Below, piece by piece: positions 19,738 to 29,581 of a stretch of 64,000 bases of DNA. The notes beneath the pieces were generated by a model. The model was not told the DNA's origin. It saw nothing but the letters and a program-made list of their open reading frames with translations, and did not search any database. The first letter of the stretch is position 1. The number at the start of each line of letters is the position of its first letter. Origin of the DNA: Alkalihalobacillus sp. LMS6. Lineage in GTDB: Bacteria > Bacillota > Bacilli > Bacillales > Bacillaceae_D. Both the position numbers and the translations under genes were made by a program. The DNA lies in assembly GCF_024362765.1 (NCBI RefSeq), contig NZ_CP093302.1, forward strand, positions 3,657,564 through 3,721,563, in the 5' to 3' direction.

Positions 19738-20616
19738 CTACCGTTTATTTACCCAACCTAATAGCATTTCACGAACAAACTTACTAGCAGCGATCGTCGT
19801 CTGTTCGCTTGGATCGTATGCCGGAGCTACCTCAACTAAATCAGCTCCAACAATATTCAAGTCAGCATTTGCTAAATGGATTTGTGCTTCCAACAACTCT
19901 TTTGACGTAATGCCGCCTGCTTCAGCCGTTCCAGTTCCAGGAGCAAACGCAGGGTCAAGCACATCAATATCAATTGTCACATACACATTTCGCCCTTTTA
20001 GCTTAGGAAGTACGCGCTTCAGGGGCTCGACCACATCAAACTTAAATAAATTCATGCCTGACTCTTTCGCATATGCGAACTCTTCACGCATACCAGAACG
20101 AATGCCAAATGAATACACATTTTCCGGACCAATAAGCCCGCATGCTTTACGAATCGGGGTAGAATGAGATAACACTTCTCCTTCATACTCTTCACGCAAA
20201 TCAGCGTGAGCATCAATGTGAATAATCGCCAAGTCTGGATACTTCCGATACATCGCTTTAAAAATTGGCCATGACAACAAATGCTCCCCACCTAACCCAA
20301 GAGGAAATTTGCCATCGTTTAACAAACCTTCTACATAGTCTTCAACCATGTCTAAGCTCTTCGCAGCATTTCCAAATGGAAGCGGCATATCCCCTGCATC
20401 AAAATACGACACTTCTTCTAGATGCTTGTCTGCATACGGGCTATACTCTTCTAAACCGAGGGAAGATTCACGAATGCGCGCAGGACCAAAGCGAGAGCCT
20501 GGACGAAACGACACAGTCCAGTCCATCGGCATGCCGTAAATCACCGCATCCGCTTCCTCGTAAGTTGCACGACTCATAATAAACACTTTTCCGGAGTAAG
20601 ACTCATCAAAACGCAT
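19738..20616 (-). CDS. speB: Agmatinase
   Basis: Hydrolyses agmatine to putrescine and urea. The 292 residues belong to the ureohydrolase fold; manganese ligands are visible in GGEHLLSWP, IHIDAHADLREE and TIDIDVLDPAFAPGTGT. AAGGAGAG precedes the ATG. The gene lies 12 bases after speE, so spermidine synthase and putrescine supply are made from one transcript. Confidence 0.95.
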   Translation of the reverse strand: MRFDESYSGKVFIMSRATYEEADAVIYGMPMDWTVSFRPGSRFGPARIRESSLGLEEYSPYADKHLEEVSYFDAGDMPLPFGNAAKSLDMVEDYVEGLLNDGKFPLGLGGEHLLSWPIFKAMYRKYPDLAIIHIDAHADLREEYEGEVLSHSTPIRKACGLIGPENVYSFGIRSGMREEFAYAKESGMNLFKFDVVEPLKRVLPKLKGRNVYVTIDIDVLDPAFAPGTGTAEAGGITSKELLEAQIHLANADLNIVGADLVEVAPAYDPSEQTTIAASKFVREMLLGWVNKR

Positions 20617-20628
20617 GTTGTTCTCTCC

Positions 20629-21456
20629 TTACTTCAATAAATCTTGAACGAATTTTGGTAGTACAAATGCAGCATTATGAATGTCTTTTGTATAATACTT
20701 TGTATCAAGTTCGTGGAAACGAGACGCTTCCACATTTAATGGATCATGTTTCTTTGATCCAATTGTAAACGTCCACATGCCACTTGGATAAGTTGGAATG
20801 TTACATGTGTACAGTCGCGTAATTGGAAAGATTTCTTTTACGTCTTTATAAACATTGGTAATTAACTCTTGATGGAACCAAGGGTTATCCGTTTGCGCTA
20901 CAAAAATCCCGTCTTCCTTTAACGCTTTTGAAATGCCTTCGTAAAAGCCACGTTCAAATAACTTTGCTGCTGGACCAACAGGTTCCGTAGAATCTACCAT
21001 GATCACATCGTATTCATTCTCTGATTTCGCAATATGCATAAAGCCGTCATCTACTTGGACATCAACACGCTCATCCTCTAGCGCAGATGCAATCGTCGGC
21101 AAATATTTCTTCGAGTACTCAATCACTTTTCCATCAATATCAACAAGAGTTGCTTTTTCGACAGAAGGATGCTTAATAACTTCACGGATTGCACCGCCGT
21201 CTCCTCCGCCTACAACAAGAACATGCTTAGGGTTTGGATGCGTAAACAAAGGCACATGCGTCACCATTTCATGATAAACGAACTCGTCTTTTTCAGTCGT
21301 CATGACCATGCCATCAAGTAAAAGCATGTTCCCAAATTCTTCTGTTTCTACCATATCAAGCTGCTGAAAAGGTGTTTTTTCCGTGTGCAGCGTTCGCTTT
21401 ATTTTCATTGTAATCCCAAAACGTTCTGTTTGTTTTTCTGTAAACCAAAATTCCAC
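20629..21456 (-). CDS. speE: Spermidine synthase
   Basis: Transfers the aminopropyl group of decarboxylated S-adenosylmethionine to putrescine. The 275 residues have the signature [13 protein letters not shown] and the substrate loop DSTEPVGPA, and are closely similar to B. subtilis SpeE as recalled. Two GTG codons compete as start: 21465 is inside the ribosome site AAAGAGGTGA, so the GTG at 21456, giving MEFWFTEKQ, is preferred. Upstream lies divergent pbpG. Confidence 0.95.
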   Translation of the reverse strand: MEFWFTEKQTERFGITMKIKRTLHTEKTPFQQLDMVETEEFGNMLLLDGMVMTTEKDEFVYHEMVTHVPLFTHPNPKHVLVVGGGDGGAIREVIKHPSVEKATLVDIDGKVIEYSKKYLPTIASALEDERVDVQVDDGFMHIAKSENEYDVIMVDSTEPVGPAAKLFERGFYEGISKALKEDGIFVAQTDNPWFHQELITNVYKDVKEIFPITRLYTCNIPTYPSGMWTFTIGSKKHDPLNVEASRFHELDTKYYTKDIHNAAFVLPKFVQDLLK

Positions 21457-21606
21457 AATCGTCACCTCTTTAATTTAAACCACTCATACATAGTTTTATA
21501 TGCTAAGAGCAAGTATAGCGGATAGGGACGGAATTGCAACTCTTGTTTAAAAATCTGCTTTTTTTTCCAAACTAGAAAAGAGATGAAAAACGAAAGGGTG
21601 AGCAAA

Positions 21607-23706
21607 GTGATTCCAGCAACAAGAGGACGAAATAAGCGCGTAAAGCAACTAAAATGGCTAGCGAAATTCACATTTCTAGCATTCATGTGCGTAATCATTA
21701 GCATCATTGCTCTCTTATCCTATACAAGAATGCAAGGTCCTCCTCCGATGGAGCTCGCTTTCCCGACTCAATTCCTCGCAAACGATGGATCCATGATTGA
21801 CAGTGAGGAAGCAGGCCAGAACCGAACATCTGTCTCATTAGAGGAAATGTCTCCCTATCTTGTAGATGCCACAATCGCCATTGAAGACCGAAAATTCTTC
21901 TCTCATTATGGCTTTGACATCAAACGAATTGGAGGAGCCATCTTAGCGAATGTCCAGTCTGGTTCAAAAGAACAAGGGGCTAGTACCATTACACAACAGT
22001 ATGCACGTAACCTCTATCTCTCTCATGAAAAAACGTATTTGCGTAAATGGAATGAACTTCTTTATGCACTTCGTCTTGAGATGAACTTTTCAAAAGAAGA
22101 GATTTTAGAAGGCTATTTAAATACGATTTACTATGGACACGGGAATTATGGAATTGAAGCCGCTTCGATGCACTTTTTTGGAAAGCCTGCAAAGAACCTT
22201 TCCTTAGCAGAAGCGACTATGATTGCAGGCGTACCAAAAGGGCCAAGCTACTATTCACCCCTTAACGACCTTGACCGAGCTACCTCTCGCCAGCACACCA
22301 TTTTAACAAGCATGGTGGAGGCAGGAGCGATTACAGAGCAAGAAGCCGACCAAGCAAAGCAAGAGAAATTACATTTCGTTGACCAGCAAGCACCAGAAGC
22401 TCAAGAAGTAGCCCCTTATTTTCAAGACCATGTAAAGGCTTTAATGAAGAAACAAGCATCCTTAACGGAGGAACAAGTAAAAGCAGGTGGATTAAGCGTG
22501 CAGACGACGCTTGATCCAAAGCTTCAGCAACAAGCAGAAGAATTAATCGAACAACATATGCCAGAAAACGAGTTACAAGTAGCGCTCGTTGCGATCGATC
22601 CGCGAACAAATGAAGTAAAAGCACTTGTTGGCGGAAAGGACTACGAAGACAGTGCATACAACCGCGCCACCCAGTCGAAGCGACATCCTGGTTCGACGAT
22701 GAAGCCGTTCCTTTATTACGCGGCACTGGAAAATGGTTTTACACCTATGACCACTTTTTTAAGTGAACCGACTTCCTTTACATTTGATGAAGGTCGAGAA
22801 AAATACGAACCAAGTAACTATAACGACATTTACGCCAATGATTATATTACGATGCTTGAAGCGATTTCGTATTCAGACAATATCTTCGCCGTCAAAACGC
22901 ATCTTTCCATTGGCGAAGAGCAGCTCGTTCAAGTTGCAGAGTCAGTCGGGTTAGGAACATTAAAGCAACTGCCGTCTCTTGCACTTGGCGCTCAACCCGT
23001 GTCCATTTTAGATATGGCAAATGCCTATACAGCATTAGCTAACGGTGGAAAAATGAAGGAGCCAGTATTTATTAAAAGCGTGGCGGACGGAGAAGGCACA
23101 AACGTCTTTGAACAAACCGAAGAACAGAAACAAGTTCTTCGAGCGGATACTACGTTCATTTTGACGGATATGATGCAAGGGGTTTTTGAGCCTGAACTAA
23201 ATAGCTATACGTCCGTTACAGGCGGAAGTGTTTCGAAAAAGTTATCCCATCCAACAGCAGGTAAATCCGGCTCGACTCCAAGAGACAGCTGGATGATTGG
23301 CTACACCCCTCAACTTGTCACAGTTGTGTGGACAGGATACGACGAAAAAACAGACATCAACCAATTTACAGAGGGACAAGTAGCAAAACGAATTTGGGCA
23401 GATTTTATGCAGCAGGCGATGGAAGATGAATTAACCCTTCCATTTACGCGCCCTTCAGGTGTTGTGATGAAAACGGTAGATCCTCATACTGGTTTGCTTT
23501 CAAATGAGGCTTGTCCGGGTGGAAGACCAACTGCCTTCTTAATGGGAACCGAACCACTAGAATCTTGTAGCGAACCTGAAGAAACAGAACCAAATGAAAA
23601 GGAAACAAAGCCAGATGACGGTCTTTTTCGTCGCTTCTTCCGCTGGATTGGTGGAAATGAAGAAGAAAGCGAGCACTGGCAACATCGTGAAACCGAGGAG
23701 CGTTAA
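21607..23706 (+). CDS. pbpG: Class A penicillin-binding protein (PbpG-like)
   Basis: Bifunctional glycosyltransferase and transpeptidase of peptidoglycan assembly, anchored by one N-terminal helix (about residues 18-40). The glycosyltransferase Glu93 lies in EDRKFFSHYGFD, and the QGASTITQQYARN motif follows. The transpeptidase has Ser363-x-x-Lys366 (PGSTMKPF), SYSDN and AGKSGSTP. The C-terminal tail is acidic. The start is probably the GTG at 21607, six bases after AAAGGGTG; an ATG at 21583 has no spaced ribosome site. In B. subtilis the orthologue (YwhE) is forespore-expressed and divergent from speE. Confidence 0.9.
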   Translation: MIPATRGRNKRVKQLKWLAKFTFLAFMCVIISIIALLSYTRMQGPPPMELAFPTQFLANDGSMIDSEEAGQNRTSVSLEEMSPYLVDATIAIEDRKFFSHYGFDIKRIGGAILANVQSGSKEQGASTITQQYARNLYLSHEKTYLRKWNELLYALRLEMNFSKEEILEGYLNTIYYGHGNYGIEAASMHFFGKPAKNLSLAEATMIAGVPKGPSYYSPLNDLDRATSRQHTILTSMVEAGAITEQEADQAKQEKLHFVDQQAPEAQEVAPYFQDHVKALMKKQASLTEEQVKAGGLSVQTTLDPKLQQQAEELIEQHMPENELQVALVAIDPRTNEVKALVGGKDYEDSAYNRATQSKRHPGSTMKPFLYYAALENGFTPMTTFLSEPTSFTFDEGREKYEPSNYNDIYANDYITMLEAISYSDNIFAVKTHLSIGEEQLVQVAESVGLGTLKQLPSLALGAQPVSILDMANAYTALANGGKMKEPVFIKSVADGEGTNVFEQTEEQKQVLRADTTFILTDMMQGVFEPELNSYTSVTGGSVSKKLSHPTAGKSGSTPRDSWMIGYTPQLVTVVWTGYDEKTDINQFTEGQVAKRIWADFMQQAMEDELTLPFTRPSGVVMKTVDPHTGLLSNEACPGGRPTAFLMGTEPLESCSEPEETEPNEKETKPDDGLFRRFFRWIGGNEEESEHWQHRETEER

Positions 23707-23708
23707 AA

Positions 23709-23746
23709 AAAAAGAGTATGGAACCGAATCAGTCCATACTCTTTTT
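23709..23746. terminator. Convergent terminator after pbpG
   Basis: Fourteen-base-pair perfect stem AAAAAGAGTATGGA / TCCATACTCTTTTT with a ten-base loop and A/T runs on both sides, so it can stop transcription from either direction. It overlaps the stop of the acetyltransferase gene. Confidence 0.85.
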
Positions 23747-24569
23747 ACGCTTCATATTTATAGTAGGCTTGCGCACCTTCAACCGTAAAGCCACATTTTT
23801 TATATAAGGAGAGAGCCTGCTCGTTTTCTGTGACAACGTCGAGCCATACAACTTTTCCGTTGCTCACCTCTCGATGGACGACATCCGTTAATACTGCTCG
23901 TCCAAACCCTTTCCCCCGTTCTTCTTTCTGTAGAACAAACCCATAGATCCAGCTTTCTTGCTTTCGCTGTTCCAGCCGCAGTTTTCCAACACTCTGTCCG
24001 TTTACTTCGATCATATACGTCCCGTTTTCGACCTCGGCGGTGGTAGGAAGATCTTCAACTGTGAGCGTTAAACCAAATCCCTCTTTATCCAAGCAAAATA
24101 TAGTTTCAAGATCTTTTGATACGGCAGGACGAATACGAACGCCTTCCTTTGTATAAGGCATTGGAATCTCTCGACAAACCATTTGATGCTCTGTGAACTG
24201 ATGTGTGGCGCCAATTGCCTGACAGAATCCTTTGCCGCTAGTAGATTGATCCGGGCAGTTAATAAGAAAAGGCGCCGCCTGCTGATGCCAATCGCTGTAC
24301 GCTTGATCAAGCAACCTCTTTGCGATCCCTCTACGCCGATTTTCTGGCTCTACTAAACAAATACTTTCAATTTTCTTCCCAAACTGATAGATCGCTAAGT
24401 AACCGAGCAAGTCACCTTTTTCATTATAATGAAAGTAGTCTTCTGTTACTGCTTCTGAGCGATCTTTTTGCGCTAGCATCCCCCAATTCATCTTCAGCTT
24501 AATCTGTTCTTCTTGCTCAATGATTTGCTGCAGCGTATGGATGGCTTTTCTTTGTTCTGGGCCGAGCAT
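23745..24569 (-). CDS. Tandem GNAT family N-acetyltransferase
   Basis: The 274 residues contain two acetyltransferase halves: an N-terminal degenerate one (about 1-130, CoA loop ENRRRGIAKRL) and a C-terminal one (140-274, CoA loop EERGKGFGRAVL, then NEQALSLYKKCGF). Both retain the R/Q-x-x-G-x-G/A pattern. The acceptor is unknown. ATG 24569 follows AAGGTGGTGA. It is not part of the known B. subtilis order, so it is likely a local insertion. Confidence 0.8.
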   Translation of the reverse strand: MLGPEQRKAIHTLQQIIEQEEQIKLKMNWGMLAQKDRSEAVTEDYFHYNEKGDLLGYLAIYQFGKKIESICLVEPENRRRGIAKRLLDQAYSDWHQQAAPFLINCPDQSTSGKGFCQAIGATHQFTEHQMVCREIPMPYTKEGVRIRPAVSKDLETIFCLDKEGFGLTLTVEDLPTTAEVENGTYMIEVNGQSVGKLRLEQRKQESWIYGFVLQKEERGKGFGRAVLTDVVHREVSNGKVVWLDVVTENEQALSLYKKCGFTVEGAQAYYKYEA

Positions 24570-24646
24570 CCTTTTCACCACCTTTTTCTTCAGTATAGCA
24601 TACAAAACAATATTTATTTTTGAAAAATTTTTAAAACTTAACAGTA

Positions 24647-25360
24647 TTAATCATACGCATTTTTTCGATAGGCGATATACGTAATCACAAGAGTGGCAAG
24701 TAGCCAAATAAATAAGACAAGCCAGTTCATGGCGCTTGTTGCCGACCAACCTTCGTTCATCATAGAAATTATTAGCTCTGAATAGACAACAGGTGCTATT
24801 CCCTGGGAAATGGTTTCAATAAAAGCAAAATCTAAGCCCGCTGTTAAAAGCGGAAACATGCTTAATAAGAGAATAATCGGCAACCCGAGTCCCGATGCAG
24901 ATGAAACGTTTTTACTAACTAACCCAACAAATGTGCCTAAAAGAAGAAAAATGATAAACATTGGAATAGACAGCACGATCACTTGCAGCATATCTGCTGG
25001 AGATAGTTCAAAGATAAGCAACGCAATAACCGTAGCAACAAACGTAAAGAGTGTGGCTACTCCAGCCTTTCCAATCAACACTTCATATGGTTTAGCTGGG
25101 GTAAGCATCAGCATTCGTAGCGTATTTTTTTCCTTCTCTTCTGCGATCATCATTGACTGCGTTACACCTGCACTCATTCCAAAGACGATTAACAGGAGTG
25201 CTGGTGTGAAAAAAGCAAGGCTTTCCGCATCCATAATTGTTCGATAAAACACGGCAAGACCTAAAGGGATTATCGGCATGAGCCAAACATTTAAATTGCG
25301 CATCCCATCCTTTGTATCTTTTAAGAAAATACCTGTCATTCGTTTTAACGCTAAACTCAT
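24647..25360 (-). CDS. ABC-2 type transporter permease
   Basis: Membrane subunit of an exporter. The 237 residues contain six hydrophobic segments of the ABC-2/NatB type (for example PALLLIVFGMSAGV and LVLFIWLLATLVITY). The start overlaps the ATP-binding gene stop by ATGA, so the two subunits are translated together. Substrate unknown; small size is typical of drug, peptide or lipid exporters. Confidence 0.85.
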   Translation of the reverse strand: MSLALKRMTGIFLKDTKDGMRNLNVWLMPIIPLGLAVFYRTIMDAESLAFFTPALLLIVFGMSAGVTQSMMIAEEKEKNTLRMLMLTPAKPYEVLIGKAGVATLFTFVATVIALLIFELSPADMLQVIVLSIPMFIIFLLLGTFVGLVSKNVSSASGLGLPIILLLSMFPLLTAGLDFAFIETISQGIAPVVYSELIISMMNEGWSATSAMNWLVLFIWLLATLVITYIAYRKNAYD

Positions 25361-26205
25361 GTGAGTCGCCCCCCTGTAAGCTTAATAAAAATTTCTCCAA
25401 GCGTCGGTTCTTGCGAATGAATCGTATCGATCGATTGCTCCCGCATTAAAGATGCAAGAATATCAGCGTCGGCTTCATTTTGACTAAGCGTGTGCACATC
25501 TCCACCTGCATGAACCAAGATCTTCTTCTCACTATGGGCTAATCGTAAATTTCTCGGGGTATCGATCGTTGCAATCTCTCCCTCATGCAAAAACGCCACT
25601 CGGTCACACAACGTTTCGGCTTCTTCCATATTGTGTGTTGTAATAAAAATAGTCGTTCCATTTTCGTTTAATTGCTTTAACGCTGTATGAACATGAGCCG
25701 TTGTTGCCGGATCAAGTGCTGAAGTTGGCTCATCTAAAAACAAGACTTCCGGCTCGTGAAGCAAAGCTCGCGCCAGCATTACCCGCTGTTTCATTCCTTT
25801 AGATAGGTTTTTCGCAATGGTTTTTTTCTCATTTTCTAATTGAACCGCTTGAAGCACGTTGTTTATCTGCTCCTCCTTCTCATCAATGGAAAAGAGGGAA
25901 GCAAATAAGTTTAAATTATCGTACACAGTCAAGCGCTCGTACAGTGCACTATTGTCCGTCATGATTCCAATTACAGACATCCACTCACTTGATTCTACAT
26001 TTACTTTTGCCCCATAAGCATGAACGGTCCCTGCGGACGGTTTGATTTGCCCTGTTAACAATTTAAGCATGGTTGTTTTTCCTGATCCACTCGGGCCAAG
26101 CAGTCCAAATATTTCTCCTTTTTGGATGGGCAAATCTACTTCGTTCAACGCTTTTTTGTCTCCATATACTTTTGACACATTCGTTAATTCTAGAATGGAT
26201 GTCAT
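25357..26205 (-). CDS. ABC transporter ATP-binding protein
   Basis: Energises the permease encoded next to it. The 282 residues have Walker A GPSGSGKTT, a signature motif LSKGMKQR, Walker B VLFLDEPTSALD and the H-loop ITTHNMEE, followed by a C-terminal extension of about 70 residues common in exporters of the CcmA/NatA type. First gene of a two-gene operon. Confidence 0.9.
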   Translation of the reverse strand: MTSILELTNVSKVYGDKKALNEVDLPIQKGEIFGLLGPSGSGKTTMLKLLTGQIKPSAGTVHAYGAKVNVESSEWMSVIGIMTDNSALYERLTVYDNLNLFASLFSIDEKEEQINNVLQAVQLENEKKTIAKNLSKGMKQRVMLARALLHEPEVLFLDEPTSALDPATTAHVHTALKQLNENGTTIFITTHNMEEAETLCDRVAFLHEGEIATIDTPRNLRLAHSEKKILVHAGGDVHTLSQNEADADILASLMREQSIDTIHSQEPTLGEIFIKLTGGRLT

Positions 26206-26892
26206 CTAGCCACCTACTCTCGTTTTCTTACGTAAAGTGTACATAGACTGGTACGCTTTCGCAGTATTTTTCCGATGAAGAGCATCTTTTTGCCGTTATC
26301 TGGCGTTATAGTTTGCTGAATGGCACTTAAACGCCACTACAGGAACGCGTTTTTTCGAGATAACTGAAGAAAAAAAGAGAGTTAATCATCGTTCGCTATT
26401 CTTAGTTATGTCATTCCATTAATTGAATCAATTTCATCATAACGTTTTAAAGAGAGTTTAACGACGATCGTTGATAAAGTCATAGTAAAGGTCCTTGATA
26501 ATTACCTTTGACATTGGCGACGACTCCCACGGGAATAGCACGTGTTTGAAGACATCGGAGCGAGATTTTACGCGAAAATGGCTGAGACCGTGCCCGGGGA
26601 AAGCGTTCGCCAAATAAGGTGAATGTTCATTTTTATGACAAAATGTAGGGGTTATGAAATTGATTAGATTATAGAAAAATATAAATATTCTTTTAACAAT
26701 AAGTACTCGTACACAAAACCGTTGCTTCACATGCCCGTTCCCTAATGGTTTAGCCCCGTCACCTCCTCCTTTATTTAGTTTAGCAGACCTTTCCTAAAAA
26801 AAGGATAACGAAAAAGCAAATTGAAACATAATTCTCTTTTCGCGTGCTACACTAGAACGAATACGCATTACTCCATTAGAAAGGGTGTAACC
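26206..26892. other. Long gene-free stretch upstream of pepF
   Basis: About 690 bases without a convincing gene. It holds a dispersed repeat copy (annotated separately) and a nested inverted repeat: GTTATCT (26295-26301) with AGATAAC (26358-26364) outside, and TGGCGTT (26301-26307) with AACGCCA (26330-26336) inside. A further AAAGGT / ACCTTT pair lies at 26487-26509. No clear promoter was found for pepF. Confidence 0.5.
26514..26613 (+). repeat. Dispersed palindromic repeat, copy A
   Basis: About 100 bases closed by TTGGCGA and TCGCCAA. The core shares many blocks with copy B on the other strand near 62.4 kb: AGCACGTGT, TGAAGACA, AGCGAG, CGCGAAA, GGCTGAG, CCGTGCC and GGAAAGCG. GCACG and CGTGC can pair inside. 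It resembles the REP-like elements scattered in many Bacillaceae genomes. Confidence 0.75.
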
Positions 26893-28680
26893 ATGACAAC
26901 TTACTCATCTCGTAAAGAAGTGCCTGACCACGAAAAATGGGATTTAACCGATTTATTTCAGAACGAACAAGAATGGCAAACAAAGCTAGAAGAATGCGAA
27001 TCCATTTGCGATGAGTTACAAACGTATAATGGTGCGATCCACAATGGTTCTGACCTTTTGGCGTACTTAAAAAAGCAAGAGGAGCTTTCACTTCATCTTA
27101 GAAAAGTGTTTGCGTACACAATGTTTTTAACTGATATTGATACACGTGATTCCCACGCTCAAAAGTTAAGTGGTCGTACAACAAAATTAGGCGTAAAAGT
27201 AAGCGAGTCAACGGCTTTCTTCATGCCATTTCTCTTAAGTTTAGATGAAGATACGCTTCAATCCTACTTAAAAGAAGAAAAGGAACTGGAATACTTTGAA
27301 GATGAATTATGGAAATCGTTCCGCTTTAAAGACCACGTTCTTTCCAAAGAAAAAGAAGAGCTTTTATCCCAATTAAGCGAATCATTTCAAGCTCCTGGGG
27401 CGACGTTCAATATGCTAAATAATGCGGATATTCAGTTTGGCGAAGTAACAAACGAAGACGGCGAAAAGGTGCAGTTAACAAGAGGCATGTACGCGAAGTT
27501 GATTGAAGATGAAGATCGCGAAAAACGTAAAGAAGCGTATAAAGCATATTACAAACCTTACGTGGAGCTTAATAATACGATCGCGACTACACTTGGTGCA
27601 GAAATTAAAACCAATGCGGCGATGGCTAAAGTTCGAAATTATGAATCCGCCTTGCAAAAAGCGCTTTTTGCTGATGACATTGACCCAACCGTCTATGATC
27701 AATTAATTGAAGCCGCACGAACTCATATTAAGCCACTTCATGAATACAGTCGATTAAGAAAAGAGAAACTTGGTGTTGATGAGCTTCGTCAATACGATTT
27801 AAATGCTTCAATCGTGCCTGGTGTCAAAGCTGAAATTCCTTATGAAGAGGCATATGCTACAATGATTGATGCGCTCCAACCATTAGGTGACGATTACATC
27901 GAACGACTCAAAGAATTTAAAGATAAGCGCTATATTGATGTACGCGAAACACCAGCCAAACGCTCGGGTGCCTACAATATGGGGGTTTACGGTGTTCATC
28001 CATTTGTTCTTTTAAATCACCATGACGACCTGAACAGCTTGTTTACCCTTGTCCATGAAATGGGGCACGCGCTCCATAGTCATTATTCAAGTAAACACCA
28101 ACCACAAATTACAGCGAACTACCGTATTTTTGTGGCAGAAGTAGCTTCAACCGTAAATGAGGTATTGTTAATCAACCATTTACTTAAAGAAACATCCGAT
28201 GAGAAAATGCGTGCATACTTGCTCAATCACTTTATTGAGCAATTCCGTGGGACATTTTTTACACAAGTAATGTTCGCTGACTTTGAAAAACAAACCCACG
28301 AAAAAGCAGAAAAAGGCGAAGCTCTAAATGCGGAAAGTTTAAACGAGTTATATGAAGAATTATTCCGCCTTTACAATGGCCCAGACATCGTCTTTGATGA
28401 CGAAGTAAAATATGGCTGGTCCCGCATTCCTCATTTCTACCGTGCCTTTTATGTGTATCAATACGCAACTGGATTTGCGTCTGCCATCCAAATTGCCACA
28501 AACATCTTAGACGGTGACCAAGAAGTGTTGGATTCGTATCTTGAATTCTTAAAAAGCGGTAGTTCTGCGGAACCACTTGACTTATTGAAAGCAACAGGCG
28601 TTGATTTAACAACACCTGAGCCAATTGAAGCCGCAATGAAAAAATTCGCCGAGCTCGTCGATGAACTGAAAAAACTATAA
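26893..28680 (+). CDS. pepF: Oligoendopeptidase F (M3B)
   Basis: Cytosolic zinc metallopeptidase that cuts oligopeptides. The 595 residues carry the zinc motif HEMGH at 388-392 (LVHEMGHALHSHYSS), with a further glutamate ligand in VAEVASTVNE. Length is as for the family. The ATG at 26893 (MTTYSSRKEV) follows AAAGGGTG; the longer frame from 26821 has no ribosome site. Confidence 0.94.
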   Translation: MTTYSSRKEVPDHEKWDLTDLFQNEQEWQTKLEECESICDELQTYNGAIHNGSDLLAYLKKQEELSLHLRKVFAYTMFLTDIDTRDSHAQKLSGRTTKLGVKVSESTAFFMPFLLSLDEDTLQSYLKEEKELEYFEDELWKSFRFKDHVLSKEKEELLSQLSESFQAPGATFNMLNNADIQFGEVTNEDGEKVQLTRGMYAKLIEDEDREKRKEAYKAYYKPYVELNNTIATTLGAEIKTNAAMAKVRNYESALQKALFADDIDPTVYDQLIEAARTHIKPLHEYSRLRKEKLGVDELRQYDLNASIVPGVKAEIPYEEAYATMIDALQPLGDDYIERLKEFKDKRYIDVRETPAKRSGAYNMGVYGVHPFVLLNHHDDLNSLFTLVHEMGHALHSHYSSKHQPQITANYRIFVAEVASTVNEVLLINHLLKETSDEKMRAYLLNHFIEQFRGTFFTQVMFADFEKQTHEKAEKGEALNAESLNELYEELFRLYNGPDIVFDDEVKYGWSRIPHFYRAFYVYQYATGFASAIQIATNILDGDQEVLDSYLEFLKSGSSAEPLDLLKATGVDLTTPEPIEAAMKKFAELVDELKKL

Positions 28681-28685
28681 AAAAA

Positions 28686-28722
28686 CAGCCGAGGGGTATC
28701 GTACACCCTCGGCTGCTTTTTT
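28686..28722 (+). terminator. pepF terminator
   Basis: Ten-base-pair stem CAGCCGAGGG / CCCTCGGCTG with a ten-base loop, then CTTTTTT. A-rich on the left, so it may also work on the minus strand for ywhD. Confidence 0.85.
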
Positions 28723-28793
28723 GTCCTAGCCATCTTAGCGTAAAACAATCTGCTAAAAAGAACAATAGCTCAAATCTTAATGTCACAATTTGT

Positions 28794-29339
28794 TCAAACT
28801 TTTAGCGCTTCATGAAGCGTTGTTGATTCGTTCCAAATATCCTCACTATGCGCCTTCAAAAAATCAGCCAATACTTGACGTGACGGCTCATCCATCTTTT
28901 CGACAGATACTTTTCCTTTTAACGCTTTATCCATCTGATTCACATGCTCAGGCATACTCTTATACCCGCGCTTTGCAGCTTTATTAACCGTCATATAGCA
29001 AGCGCCAATCCCACTGTAATATGGCTTCTTATCTTTTGTATCAATGGTTATCCAAATCAACCAATACCGCTTCATTCCTTCTGTTGGAACATCTTCCAAT
29101 GTTGGAATAAACTTCACACGTTTTTCCACATCAGCACGTGCATGTAGTGCGCCCATATCAACAAACGCTTCCTGTTCGTCAATATTAATAAATAAAGGCG
29201 TCATATGATCTAAATTTATCAAGCCAGCGCCGTAACCGCCGTGGCCATCGGTAGAATCAGATTCGTTACTAAGAATCGTAAAGTTCGAAGACTTTTTCGC
29301 CTTCTTTAAATTATTATTATTGAGCAAATCCACAATCAT
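28794..29339 (-). CDS. ywhD: YwhD family protein
   Basis: Conserved Bacillus protein of unknown function. The 181 residues contain the family hallmarks STDGHGGYGAG, MGALHARADVEK and RGYKSMPEHVNQMDKALKG. In B. subtilis ywhD is next to pbpG; here an acetyltransferase, ABC genes and pepF separate them. The ATG at 29339 is close to its GAGAGGG site; a GTG two codons later is a possible start. Confidence 0.88.
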   Translation of the reverse strand: MIVDLLNNNNLKKAKKSSNFTILSNESDSTDGHGGYGAGLINLDHMTPLFINIDEQEAFVDMGALHARADVEKRVKFIPTLEDVPTEGMKRYWLIWITIDTKDKKPYYSGIGACYMTVNKAAKRGYKSMPEHVNQMDKALKGKVSVEKMDEPSRQVLADFLKAHSEDIWNESTTLHEALKV

Positions 29340-29581
29340 CCGCCCTCTCTAAGATTCAACTTTGATCTTTTCATTGTATCATAAGTTGTTTTCAAGATCA
29401 GCTTTCGAAACCACCTCTACCAAATAAGAGGATTTGGAAGCATTTTGTCGTATTTTAGCGTATACAGCACCTAATTCTAAAATTTTTCTAAAATCTTCGT
29501 TTTTTTGCAGACAAATGAATGAATTTAGCTATATACTAAATCTTGCAAGAAAAAAATTACAATTGAATACAGGGGGAACAC

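Noticed and set aside
26295-26364. Nested inverted repeats as a terminator
   Set aside because: Arms are only seven bases, no T-run follows on either strand, and it lies upstream of the ABC operon and far from pepF.
26629-26644. TGAATG followed by CATTTT resembling a FadR box
   Set aside because: Only one arm matches (CATTTT instead of CATTCA) and no fatty-acid gene is next to it.
26458-26730. 90-residue frame on the minus strand
   Set aside because: It runs across repeat copy A in reverse, has no ribosome site and an odd Phe/Cys/His-rich composition; the repeat explains the open frame.
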